Shown here one piece after another: positions 56,081-64,000 of a stretch of DNA of 64,000 bases. This DNA comes from Lucinisca nassula (lineage: Eukaryota; Mollusca; Bivalvia; Lucinida; Lucinidae). Position 1 is the first letter of the stretch; each line of letters starts with the position of its first letter. The notes beneath the pieces were generated by a model. That model made no database searches and had not been told where the DNA came from. It saw nothing but the letters and a program-made list of their open reading frames with translations. Where the stretch lies: assembly GCA_963580285.1 (NCBI GenBank), contig OY757019.1:61152587-61216586 (forward strand), in the 5' to 3' direction. A program made the translations under genes and the position numbers.

Positions 56081-56861
56081 TCTTATACTTTCTGATATAA
56101 GCATATTATATTTTTTTTTCTGTTTGTTTGTTGTTTTTTTTCCCCTCTCTCTTCCTCTCAGTATATTGAAGAAAGAGGGGGGAAAAGAAGGAACTCGTTT
56201 CTATAATGCCTGATCTGTTTTGATTTGCGATAAAGTGTATTGTAAAGATTTACACTTAATTTCCTCTGTTATCAACTTATCATACCAATATAATGTACTA
56301 TATTGACATAGGTCTTCGGACAGAGAGGCTGGAGCAAATAGCGCGGTCCTGGATGAGACCCTATAGAACTTGGCATTTCATCTGGGCTCACACTCTCTGC
56401 CTTTCAACCAATTGCTAAACACAAAATTAAGAAGTAAGACATACTTGTCTAAGCTTTTGTAAATACAAGACTTCAGAGCTTTTGTGAGAACGTCTACATG
56501 TGTATACAGACAATTTCACTATGTACAGGCAGTAGTGCACCCACATTTAATGTGTGAGGTTCATAAGATTCCTGCATATGAGGGCATGTGTCATATCCTA
56601 GGCGGAATGATTCTCGTTTTGAAACAGTAATCGATGCTTATCAGGCCTTTTCACATGTAAACAACAGTCTGAACTATTATAATATTATATATGTATAAGT
56701 ATGTACATGTATTCGGTAGTTCTATGGCTGAACTTACAGTATTATGTTTTGCATAGGCATGTTGTATGCGCATGCCTGTATAAACGAATACTTAATATAG
56801 TATGTGAGTATTTGAGCCAGAATGCTTTGGTTTCTGTGACATCTTCGAAGAAAGAGGATCT
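56081..56861. other. Post-ORF1 sequence with pyrimidine tract
   Basis: A long T/C-rich tract at about 56,109-56,158 ends TTCCTCTCAG, which resembles a splice acceptor. The function is unknown. No other feature was seen. Confidence 0.35.
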
Positions 56862-56945
56862 TACACCGGTGGTCGTTTCATATGAAATTTGTGAAACGGG
56901 CCTTGGCGAATTTCATAGATTTCATATTCAATGGCCACCGGTGTG
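56862..56945. repeat. 84-bp imperfect palindrome
   Basis: ACACCGGTGGTCGTTTCATA and its inverted partner (ending TTCAATGGCCACCGGTGT) form ~36-base arms at roughly 80% pairing. A possible hairpin MITE. It lies inside a 131-codon open frame (56,701-57,096) that has no recognisable domain and is not supported as a gene. Confidence 0.6.
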
Positions 56946-57279
56946 GAAATCTGTTTATCATGTGACCTCTTTTGAATGTTTCTTATATTTAGCCTTAAAA
57001 ATGACAACTATTCAACAGAAAAATCATAGCTGGCAGAGAAGTCGACGTGGCGTTGCCTTATTCCGCCTGGGTGCTAATACACATGTGGTCATGTGATACT
57101 TATTACATGGCATTATTCACTGCATACCAGCGACGTCGTGTGATAGATGTACAGGTTTCATCACGAAAACGCGCCTATAAAAATGTGGACTCCACTATCC
57201 CAATATGGTAGCATAGTGCTCATTGGAACTGCCTCATAGACTTGGTTCTAGAGGTTCACCCATGGTACATCATTATTAC

Positions 57280-57517
57280 ACCACAACCTCATTATAACAC
57301 AGTTCGTTATAATGCGGTTCTGGATATAGCGCGGTTTCAAGATGGATCCCAAAAGTTACTTTTGAGTGTATTGATTATATAGAAGAATAACCATGAATGG
57401 TCATTTTTCTATATAATCTGTACATTTTTGGTTGGTTATAACATCATTAACATGGTTGTTTAACTAAAGCGGTTTCTGATTTGGACCCCAACAATAGTGT
57501 TATAGAGGGGTTGGGGT
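57280..57517. mobile_element. MITE with inverted ends (CCAACCCC..CTATAACAC type)
   Basis: CCACAACCTCATTATAACAC at 57,281-57,300 pairs with GTGTTATAGAGGGGTTGGGG at 57,497-57,516 (about 18 of 20). An internal inverted pair, AATGGTCATTTTTCTATATA with TTGATTATATAGAAGAATAA, is present. Confidence 0.6.
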
Positions 57518-57999
57518 GTGAAAAAGTTTACATTCTGGCAATGTACATGAATAGGATTGATTCTATGGTGCTGTAGAAATATAATCACTACAGATCTCTC
57601 AACAAGTGAAATAATCTTGAAATGGTTATAAAAATAGATGTAAGATTTGAAATAATTATTCCAGTTACTCTGCTTCAAGATTAACGGAACCTATAGCTTG
57701 TAGACATGGTGTATACATTGCGCAGAAACATGGCATTAAATTGTCATCTTCTGTGTGATCTATACATCCTAGTCTACCTCCAATTAAAGGAGTCCAAGTC
57801 TGGAACACTAAAGCTGAATGACTCATTCATATACAAAAATGTCCATAACTACCATACTTTTAATCTTTTTCTTTCAATGTTAATGTACAACTCTTAACAA
57901 GCTAGGTATTAACGCAATACAATCAACTCTGAATTTGAGCCACTAGCTTGCCCTGGGTTTGGGATATGAGACCTATTAGCAGACTGCATTTGAGGTTTC

Positions 58000-58264
58000 T
58001 TAACTCTTGTACTGCTGAATGAACTGGTTTTGGTATGTCCATTGCTGAGAATAGGCAAATGTGATTACTTTACAAGGAGCACTCTATATCTGCGCGCTGG
58101 TTGCAACAAGTGCGGATCCCCATCAGACTGATTCTTTGATGCTGACTGATGGGGATCTACTCTGTTTGCAAAGGTGTCGGTATGATCTGCGGTATGGGGT
58201 TGTTCTGTCCAAACCCGAGGCCGCTGTGTCTCCTATATCTGAGTCCCTCACACCCGTGGGTTAA
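58000..58264. mobile_element. TTAA-ended MITE with hairpin core
   Basis: TTAACTCTTGTACTG at the left and GTGGGTTAA at the right. The hairpin at about 58,108-58,175 pairs GCGGATCCCCATCAG with CTGATGGGGATCTACTC. Confidence 0.55.
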
Positions 58265-58376
58265 AATCACCAAGATTTTATATTCACATTGGAGAATCCT
58301 TTAATCGAAACACTGCATAGAAACAGATGGAGCAGATACCCAGTGATGATTGAGAAACTCTTTTGGATGGATCTGT

Positions 58377-58434
58377 ATTGTGGGTGTTCATTGGGACCGC
58401 CTCAATGTGGTGGCTCTAATGAATACCCAAAACA
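58377..58434. repeat. Hairpin-A, copy 4
   Basis: TATTGTGGGTGTTCATTGGG and its partner (CTAATGAATACCCAAAACA) with centre CCGCCTCAATGTGGTGG. Several mismatches. Confidence 0.6.
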
Positions 58435-58853
58435 AGACCATGTTGAGATATCCGAGAAAAGGTGGGACCCACTTTTCTAAAGTCACTGCCACTCACTGGG
58501 TGCCTGTTTGTTCTGCTCTATGAAAAAGATATGAATTGAGTCTTTGAATAAGTATCTCTTCTACTGTCCGTCTAAATCTGGCATCCTTAAAGTTGTATCC
58601 ATGAGTTCTCCACTTGATGTTGATAATATATATATGTTAAATTAATAAGAAATATATCATGTATACTCTCTTCATACATGGTAACTCTTAACTTTACAAG
58701 TAACGTACATCACTGTAACTTAGAAAAAATCCTCACTGAACTATCCATGTTGTTGGTAATAATGTATATATCTTTCACTGTGTATAAAGTATATCTCTTA
58801 CTATCCTCAACTTAGCACTAAATAAGTAGAGATCCAGGAATCATCAATCATTA

Positions 58854-59000
58854 TTAACCCATAGGATGCCAATCACTACATTTGTCCTCTCCCAGTTACT
58901 TTGAAAGTCATTCTTGCAAACAGTGTGGACCCAGATCCGGCTGCTCCCTTCGGGAGAAGGGAGCAGTCTGATCGGGGACCACTCTCTTTGCCTTTATGCT
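58854..59000. mobile_element. TTAA-MITE fragment with hairpin core and T21 tract beyond
   Basis: TTAACCCATAGGATGCC, then a hairpin at 58,914-58,990: GCAAACAGTGTGGACCCAGA with partner GATCGGGGACCACTCTC, loop CTTCGGGAG. A run of 21 T follows at 59,002-59,022. The right end is unresolved. Confidence 0.5.
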
Positions 59001-59217
59001 ATTTTTTTTTTTTTTTTTTTTTATACGGAGTTCGTAAAAAGATTAAACAGACGACATTTTCAGATGATGTTTTTCTCGGCGTCTTAAGGGTTGACACAGA
59101 GATTGTAATTGTGGAGAAAGGATGTTTGTACATGTGATAGTAGCTGTCGTTCATCGATGTCATTTCCCTTGTGAAATCTGAAATATGAAATAACGACTGT
59201 TATACATTAGTCACTAA

Positions 59218-59475
59218 TTAATTCATTTTGTACCGGATGGAATCTTCTTTATATGTAGGATTCTACTCCAAATTTTAGGGGATGACAATTCCCCTTTTTC
59301 CCCCTTTAGTTTTATTTGGGAATCATTTTGATGCTATATCTTGATGGGCTAGTTGCAAACAGTTAAGGCCCAAAGCTGACGCCTTGTTTTTTTTGTTGTT
59401 TTTTTTGCATCTGATCTGAGCCTGCACTGTTTGCAAACTACCCATTTGGGCGTCTCCGGTACTTAATGGGCTGAA
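59218..59475. mobile_element. TTAA-MITE family member with hairpin core
   Basis: The ends CATTTTGTACCGGA and TCCGGTACTTAATGGG are inverted. The core pairs GTTGCAAACAGTTAAGGCCC with GAGCCTGCACTGTTTGCAAA. The right edge is uncertain. Confidence 0.55.
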
Positions 59476-59762
59476 TAAAGGTGACACATATATTAAGACA
59501 GTTAATGAAAAATGTATATAAACAATGTACTCTTCATTGTGCTGGTAAAGTATAGCTAAACGGTAATTCTAACTTATTGCCTCAAAATGCCTGAAATGCA
59601 TATGTAGCAAACTCTTTCCTTTCCAGCGAGCTGTCACGGATTTCATGTCTTTAGGGAGAAATGGGAAGAAGGAATGAATACCCCCTCAAACAAGATTTTT
59701 TTTTTTTTTTTTTTTTGTTTGATTTGGGACTTAGAGGGGTATTTGTCTCATAGACCTATTAC

Positions 59763-59959
59763 TTAAAACCCTAGTCCTGCTGACCTGGGATATGCCTTAT
59801 CTTTGAAACAATGCAGATAAAGATCAGATTGCTTCTGAGGAGGCCATCTGATCGGTTTCTGCATTGTATCCTCAATTTATGTTTAAGTTGAGCAATCTGG
59901 TTGGTTGTTGATTGGTAGTGGGAGTGGCATATTTAAATATTCAGCAGGACAAAGCTTAA
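59763..59959. mobile_element. TTAA-ended MITE (CCTGCTGAAT type), copy 3, inverted
   Basis: TTAAAACCCTAGTCCTGCTG to ATTCAGCAGGACAAAGCTTAA, with TTAA at both ends. The hairpin at 59,811-59,868 pairs AATGCAGATAAAGATCAGAT with its inverse. A T21 tract precedes at 59,696-59,716. Confidence 0.65.
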
Positions 59960-60011
59960 ATCTAGAAAACTTCCTGAATAATAATTGTAACAGTTTTCTA
60001 ATCTGAACAAG

Positions 60012-60076
60012 GGTTTTTGGATGCTCTTTATTAATGGCCTCGTCGAGGTAATTATTAACGAGTACCCACAACCTAA
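60012..60076. repeat. Hairpin-A, copy 5
   Basis: The right arm (GTACCCACAACCTAAGCC, minus sense) is well kept. The centre ATGGCCTCGTCGAGGTAAT is palindromic. The left arm is decayed. Confidence 0.55.
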
Positions 60077-60424
60077 GCCTGGGGCAGAAATGAGAAGAAT
60101 ATCGTACTCCCTTTAGGACATGATTTCTCCTTATTTCAATGATGTGTCATTATAGCTGTATTTGTGATGTATTCGATTCATTTCACCCATTTTTTGCCTA
60201 AATCACTAAAGTTACAAACTTATTACTTGCTTACATGCCCGTCTTTTGATCAAATAGGACATTTTGTTGGATTTTGTTAATTTCTGGCAAAAGTCTGTGT
60301 ACTGTACTGGTTAATCTGTAACATATTAGCCGGCCCATGAATTGTGTGATAGGAAAACTGAAGAGCTCTATATTGACCTAAATAGTGTTAACTGGGCTGT
60401 CTAATCTCACTGTTCAATTGAAAA

Positions 60425-60682
60425 CTAATTCATTCATGGTGCTTCCGCATGGAACTGAAGCCAAGTGCTCATAAGTACTGATGAATTACCTAAAGTTTCT
60501 ATACGTGTCTAGGATAAGTGGCGCGGGCTAGTCCAGACCCTGTTGTGTTCATTGGGCAGCAAAGCTTGTGATGTCAGTACATCTCATTGATCTGTTAGGG
60601 TTCACCAAGAATGGAAGCAGCATCCCCAAAATGACCTACAGTGTTGATGGGGATATTAAACCTCAAGTCAAGCCAACAATTT
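60425..60682 (+). repeat. Highly diverged SINE-A copy
   Basis: GTGCTTCCGCATGGAACTGA to GTTGATGGGGATATTAAACC. Clearly older than the other copies. It lies between LINE ORF1 and ORF2. Confidence 0.6.
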
Positions 60683-61028
60683 AATTACTGTAGTAATTTG
60701 AAAAATCATTTTGTTTTACTCTATTTGTTTTGTACGTTTTTTCTTTTTGTCTTTTACTAGTATTAAGCTGATCTTCATTTACACATATATATCTGTAAGT
60801 AATGTTATAGCAAATGACATAGCGCCATTCAATACTGGAAGTTATGGCTAACATGCCAATTATCCCTGTTATATTTTTTTTACACTTCCTTCTTTCATGT
60901 CCTTTACTCCTTCTTTGCTCTTTTCCTTACATTATCTCTATGAGCATTGAGTTAGAATTATCGGAAATGACATACTACATGTATATCTCAGTCCTGTTGC
61001 TACAAAAGCATCTAATTAATAGGTAACA
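60683..61028. other. Sequence leading into ORF2
   Basis: Pyrimidine-rich (60,868-60,940). A 60-codon hydrophobic open frame (60,844-61,026) ends two bases before the ORF2 start codon. It has no recognised domain and is probably chance. Confidence 0.35.
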
Positions 61029-64000
61029 ATGACTAGTTTCCAACACTTTGATGGAACCAAGGTTCACCTAAAAAGAAAGACAAGAGCTACAACAACAACT
61101 CCCAAAACTGAAAGTAATTCTAGAACAAATGCTAATCTCTCATCAATAAAAATTGCACACTCCAATATAAACAGTATACGGAACAAAATTGATCATATTA
61201 GCGCAGAACTTTCTGACTATGATATTGTCTGCATTTCAGAAACAAAACTTAACGAGTCAGTTCCAACAAGTAAAATCTTAATCGATGGTTACATGGAACC
61301 AATACGTAAGGACAGAGTCACAAATAATGGAGGTGGCTTGGCAATTTATTCGAAAAACAATATTTTTCTTTCTAGGCGGCTAGATTTAGAAAATGATGAT
61401 ATTGAAAATATATGGATAGAGGTTCACTCCCTTAAAAACAAGTTTTTATTAGGACTGTTTTACAGACCCCCAAATAGTACAAATGAATTTTGGGACTATT
61501 TTGAAGAAACCCTAGAAAAGGCATCTGAACAAAATATTGATCTCCTGGTTCTTGGAGATTTCAATCATGACATCCTGAACCATGGTAGTACTGGAAAACT
61601 GAGTAGAATAATGCCGAAATTTAATCTCCAGCATATAATCCAGAATGCAACAAGAACAACTGAAACTACAGAAACATGTCTTGATTTGATTATGACCAAT
61701 CATATATCAACAATAATAAACTCTGAAATTCTAACTCCATTCCAAAGTGACCACTGTACAGTAACAGCTGAAGTTTCATCAAAAGTTTATAAAGCCCAAT
61801 CTTACAAGAAAACTGTCTGGAGATTCGAAGAAGCCAATGTCAGCTCTATCGAACAAAACCTGAAATCTACTGACTGGTCTTTCATTAAAAATAACAATAA
61901 CATCAATATAATAACAGATCAATTTGAAGAAATCTTATACAAAACAGCTGAAAATAATATACCAAAGAAAACCTTTACTGTTCGCCCTAATGACAAACCT
62001 TGGATGACATCAACAATCAGAAAACATATGAGAAAAAGAGATAGATTATACCGTAAGGCAAAGTCATCTCAATCACCAATTCAGTGGCAAAATTTTAAAA
62101 ATAAAAGGAATGAAATAGTTAATTTAGTTAGACAAGCTAAGCAGGATTATAAAAAGAAACTTCAAACTTCTCTTTCTGACCCCAACCTGCCTCAGAAATC
62201 ATGGTATCGTATAGTAAATGACATTACTAAGTTAAAAAATAAACAAAATCCACCCCCTCCTCTGATCAAAGACAACATAATTAACTTACATCCCTTTGAC
62301 AAGGCAGAAACTCTAAACAAACACTTTGCAGATATTTCAAAGATTGAAGATGAACCTCCTCTACCTGATGAACCAGTTTCCCCTGACTTCAACCTGAGTA
62401 CCATACGTGTAACATCACAAGATGTAAAAGACCAACTCCATAAATTAAATACATCTAAACCAGCTGGTCCAGATAACATATTGCCCAAATTTATAAAGCT
62501 CATTTCAAACTATATCCTTGATCCTCTTACCTCTCTTTTTAACAGATCTCTTGAGCTTGGACAGGTTCCCAACCAGTGGAAAATGGCAAACATCTCAGCA
62601 ATTTTTAAAGGAAAAGGAAATGACCAAGATCCATCCAACTACAGGCCCATCTCCATCACTAGCTGCCTGGGAAAAATATTAGAAAAAATTATATTTAAAT
62701 ATCTATATAATTACCTTCAAGAAAATAATATCTTAAGTAAGTTTCAATCTGGCTTTAAGCCAAAAGATTCTACTGTTAACCAGTTACTAGAAATTTACCA
62801 CATTATTTTAGAAAATATGGACAAAGGGAAAGAACTTAAATTTATTTTTTGTGATGTTAGTAAAGCTTTTGATAAAGTCTGGCACAGAGGCCTTTTGTTC
62901 AAACTGAAAAAATATGGATTGTGTGACACAATTTTTGACTGGTTTTCTAGCTATTTATTTGACAGAAAACAACGAGTATCAAATGAAGGTTTCTTCTCAA
63001 CATGGATGGACACTTCTGCTGGAGTCCCACAAGGTTCTGTATTAGGACCATATCTTTTCCTGCTGTACATCAATGACATTGTTGATAATATTAATAGCAA
63101 CATAAGATTATTTGCGGACGACACATCTCTCTTTACAGTTATAGAGAACAATAACTCAATAAAAATTTTGAATGACGATGTATACAAAATAGCAAAATGG
63201 TCTCAGGATTGGTGCATCATTTTAAATCCAACAAAAACCTCAACTATGACCTTCACACGCAAAAGAGTTACAAATGTCCCTAACATAATAATGGATAACA
63301 CAATCCTTAAAGACGAAAAATACCACACTCATTTAGGACTCACTTTTTCCTCTGATGCCTCTTGGGATGAACATGTGAGAACAATATATGGAAAAGCAGC
63401 TTCACGCCTAAATATGCTAAGAATGCTTAAACATGATCTAGACAGAAAGTCTCTATTTAGATTCTATATCACTTACATAAGACCAACCTTAGAATATGGA
63501 GATATTATCTGGAACAATATTAGTCAACAAAACTGTCAACTCCTGGAAAGCATTCAGCTAGACGCTTGTCGAATAATCACTGGTCTTCGTAAGGGCACCT
63601 CACATGACATCCTCTACAATGAACTAGGCCTGTGTCCACTATCTGAAAGAAGGAAACATCATAAACTTATATACTTTTACAAAATCTTAAATAATGAAGT
63701 TCCATCATATATAGATGAAATACTTGTCAATTACAACCAGCATCAATCCGCTTATAATATGCGGTCAAATAAACTTAAACATCCCACACCAAAAACAAAA
63801 GCTTTCCAAGATAGTTATTTTATTTCTGCTATTGATCTTTGGAATGAACTCTCTCCTGAGCTTTCTAATGCTACCTCACTTTACTCATTCAAAAGAGTAC
63901 TTAATAATTCAATACCCAAAGCACCAAAACATTTTTCATATGGACCGAGAAAATATAACATAATCCTGTGTCAATTACGAAATTTTAAAAGCCAGCTTAA
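61029..64000 (+). CDS. LINE ORF2 polyprotein (endonuclease + reverse transcriptase), open at window edge
   Basis: I read this frame codon by codon: 990 codons without a stop from ATG at 61,029, the first Met after an in-frame stop at 61,020, and no end within the window. The APE-type endonuclease occupies ~40-245: NINSIRNK 46-53, SETKL 70-74 (catalytic Glu71), YRPPN 145-149, LGDFNHD 175-181 and SDH 240-242. The reverse transcriptase occupies ~470-730: SKPAGPDNI 476-484, NYRPISI 537-543, FCDVSKAFDKVWH 607-619 (Asp609), AGVPQGSVLGP 664-674 and FADD 695-698 (Asp697/698). The thumb/C-terminal region (HLGLTF 768-773, then IRPTLEYGDIIW) is of the CR1/L2/Jockey type. All catalytic residues are present, so nicking and target-primed reverse transcription are plausible. 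The 3' end and tail lie outside the window. No RNase H or zinc knuckle was seen so far. A/T-rich third positions match the surroundings. Confidence 0.92.
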   Translation, partial: MTSFQHFDGTKVHLKRKTRATTTTPKTESNSRTNANLSSIKIAHSNINSIRNKIDHISAELSDYDIVCISETKLNESVPTSKILIDGYMEPIRKDRVTNNGGGLAIYSKNNIFLSRRLDLENDDIENIWIEVHSLKNKFLLGLFYRPPNSTNEFWDYFEETLEKASEQNIDLLVLGDFNHDILNHGSTGKLSRIMPKFNLQHIIQNATRTTETTETCLDLIMTNHISTIINSEILTPFQSDHCTVTAEVSSKVYKAQSYKKTVWRFEEANVSSIEQNLKSTDWSFIKNNNNINIITDQFEEILYKTAENNIPKKTFTVRPNDKPWMTSTIRKHMRKRDRLYRKAKSSQSPIQWQNFKNKRNEIVNLVRQAKQDYKKKLQTSLSDPNLPQKSWYRIVNDITKLKNKQNPPPPLIKDNIINLHPFDKAETLNKHFADISKIEDEPPLPDEPVSPDFNLSTIRVTSQDVKDQLHKLNTSKPAGPDNILPKFIKLISNYILDPLTSLFNRSLELGQVPNQWKMANISAIFKGKGNDQDPSNYRPISITSCLGKILEKIIFKYLYNYLQENNILSKFQSGFKPKDSTVNQLLEIYHIILENMDKGKELKFIFCDVSKAFDKVWHRGLLFKLKKYGLCDTIFDWFSSYLFDRKQRVSNEGFFSTWMDTSAGVPQGSVLGPYLFLLYINDIVDNINSNIRLFADDTSLFTVIENNNSIKILNDDVYKIAKWSQDWCIILNPTKTSTMTFTRKRVTNVPNIIMDNTILKDEKYHTHLGLTFSSDASWDEHVRTIYGKAASRLNMLRMLKHDLDRKSLFRFYITYIRPTLEYGDIIWNNISQQNCQLLESIQLDACRIITGLRKGTSHDILYNELGLCPLSERRKHHKLIYFYKILNNEVPSYIDEILVNYNQHQSAYNMRSNKLKHPTPKTKAFQDSYFISAIDLWNELSPELSNATSLYSFKRVLNNSIPKAPKHFSYGPRKYNIILCQLRNFKSQL

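Noticed and set aside
55806..56213. 135-codon frame overlapping the end of ORF1
   Set aside because: It lies in another frame of the ORF1 coding sequence and runs into the downstream T-rich tract. It is a shadow frame.

Overview
The window looks like repeat-dense, AT-rich, non-coding nuclear DNA from a bivalve mollusc. This is inferred from several repeat types: tRNA-headed SINEs whose 3' ends carry GACGTTAAAC-type tails and CA-rich ends, arrayed 'GGTGAGC ... GTCCGTCGTC' elements, and invertebrate-type LINE proteins. I could not name a species. I found no intact host gene. The only long conserved reading frames belong to a LINE-type retrotransposon at the right end (54.8-64 kb). Most short open frames are chance readings through tandem repeats.

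The most striking object is at 2,907-13,097. It is a 10.2-kb foldback-type element made almost entirely of a 49-bp monomer, running one way for 6.2 kb and the opposite way for 3.9 kb. A 91-bp unique spacer separates the two arms. Each outer end is an identical 34-bp non-satellite sequence (inverted), and the whole is bracketed by a perfect 9-bp direct repeat, TGTTTGTGC. This is a satellite array packaged as the terminal inverted repeats of a transposon, in the style of Drosophila foldback or Mutator-like elements. It sits inside an older ~60-bp hairpin repeat. Both arms contain large internal duplications (2,314 bp and 1,274 bp).

From 13.2 to 25.9 kb there are two SINEs with clear target-site duplications, a region crowded with GTGTAA/TTACAC motifs, a 28-bp minisatellite (17.84-19.4 kb) and a 56-bp minisatellite (21.0-21.56 kb). 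From 26.2 to 32.6 kb lies a decayed PIF/Harbinger DNA transposon with TAA target duplication, inverted ends and a frameshifted transposase. The transposase is split by a long palindromic MITE with TA duplication. The Harbinger copy itself appears to split a SINE, and later SINEs are nested in it.

From 33 to 54 kb come composite elements made of degenerate 145-200-bp subrepeats. They share terminal modules (GGTGAGC-type hairpin plus CTCTTGTTT end) but have different bodies. They are mixed with further SINEs, a dispersed unclassified repeat, and small MITEs with TTAA ends and a conserved hairpin core.

From 54.8 kb to the right edge there is an intact LINE ORF1 (410 codons) and, 4.9 kb further on, an intact ORF2 with endonuclease and reverse transcriptase that runs off the window after 990 codons. 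The old repeats lying between the two frames make it uncertain that they belong to one element.
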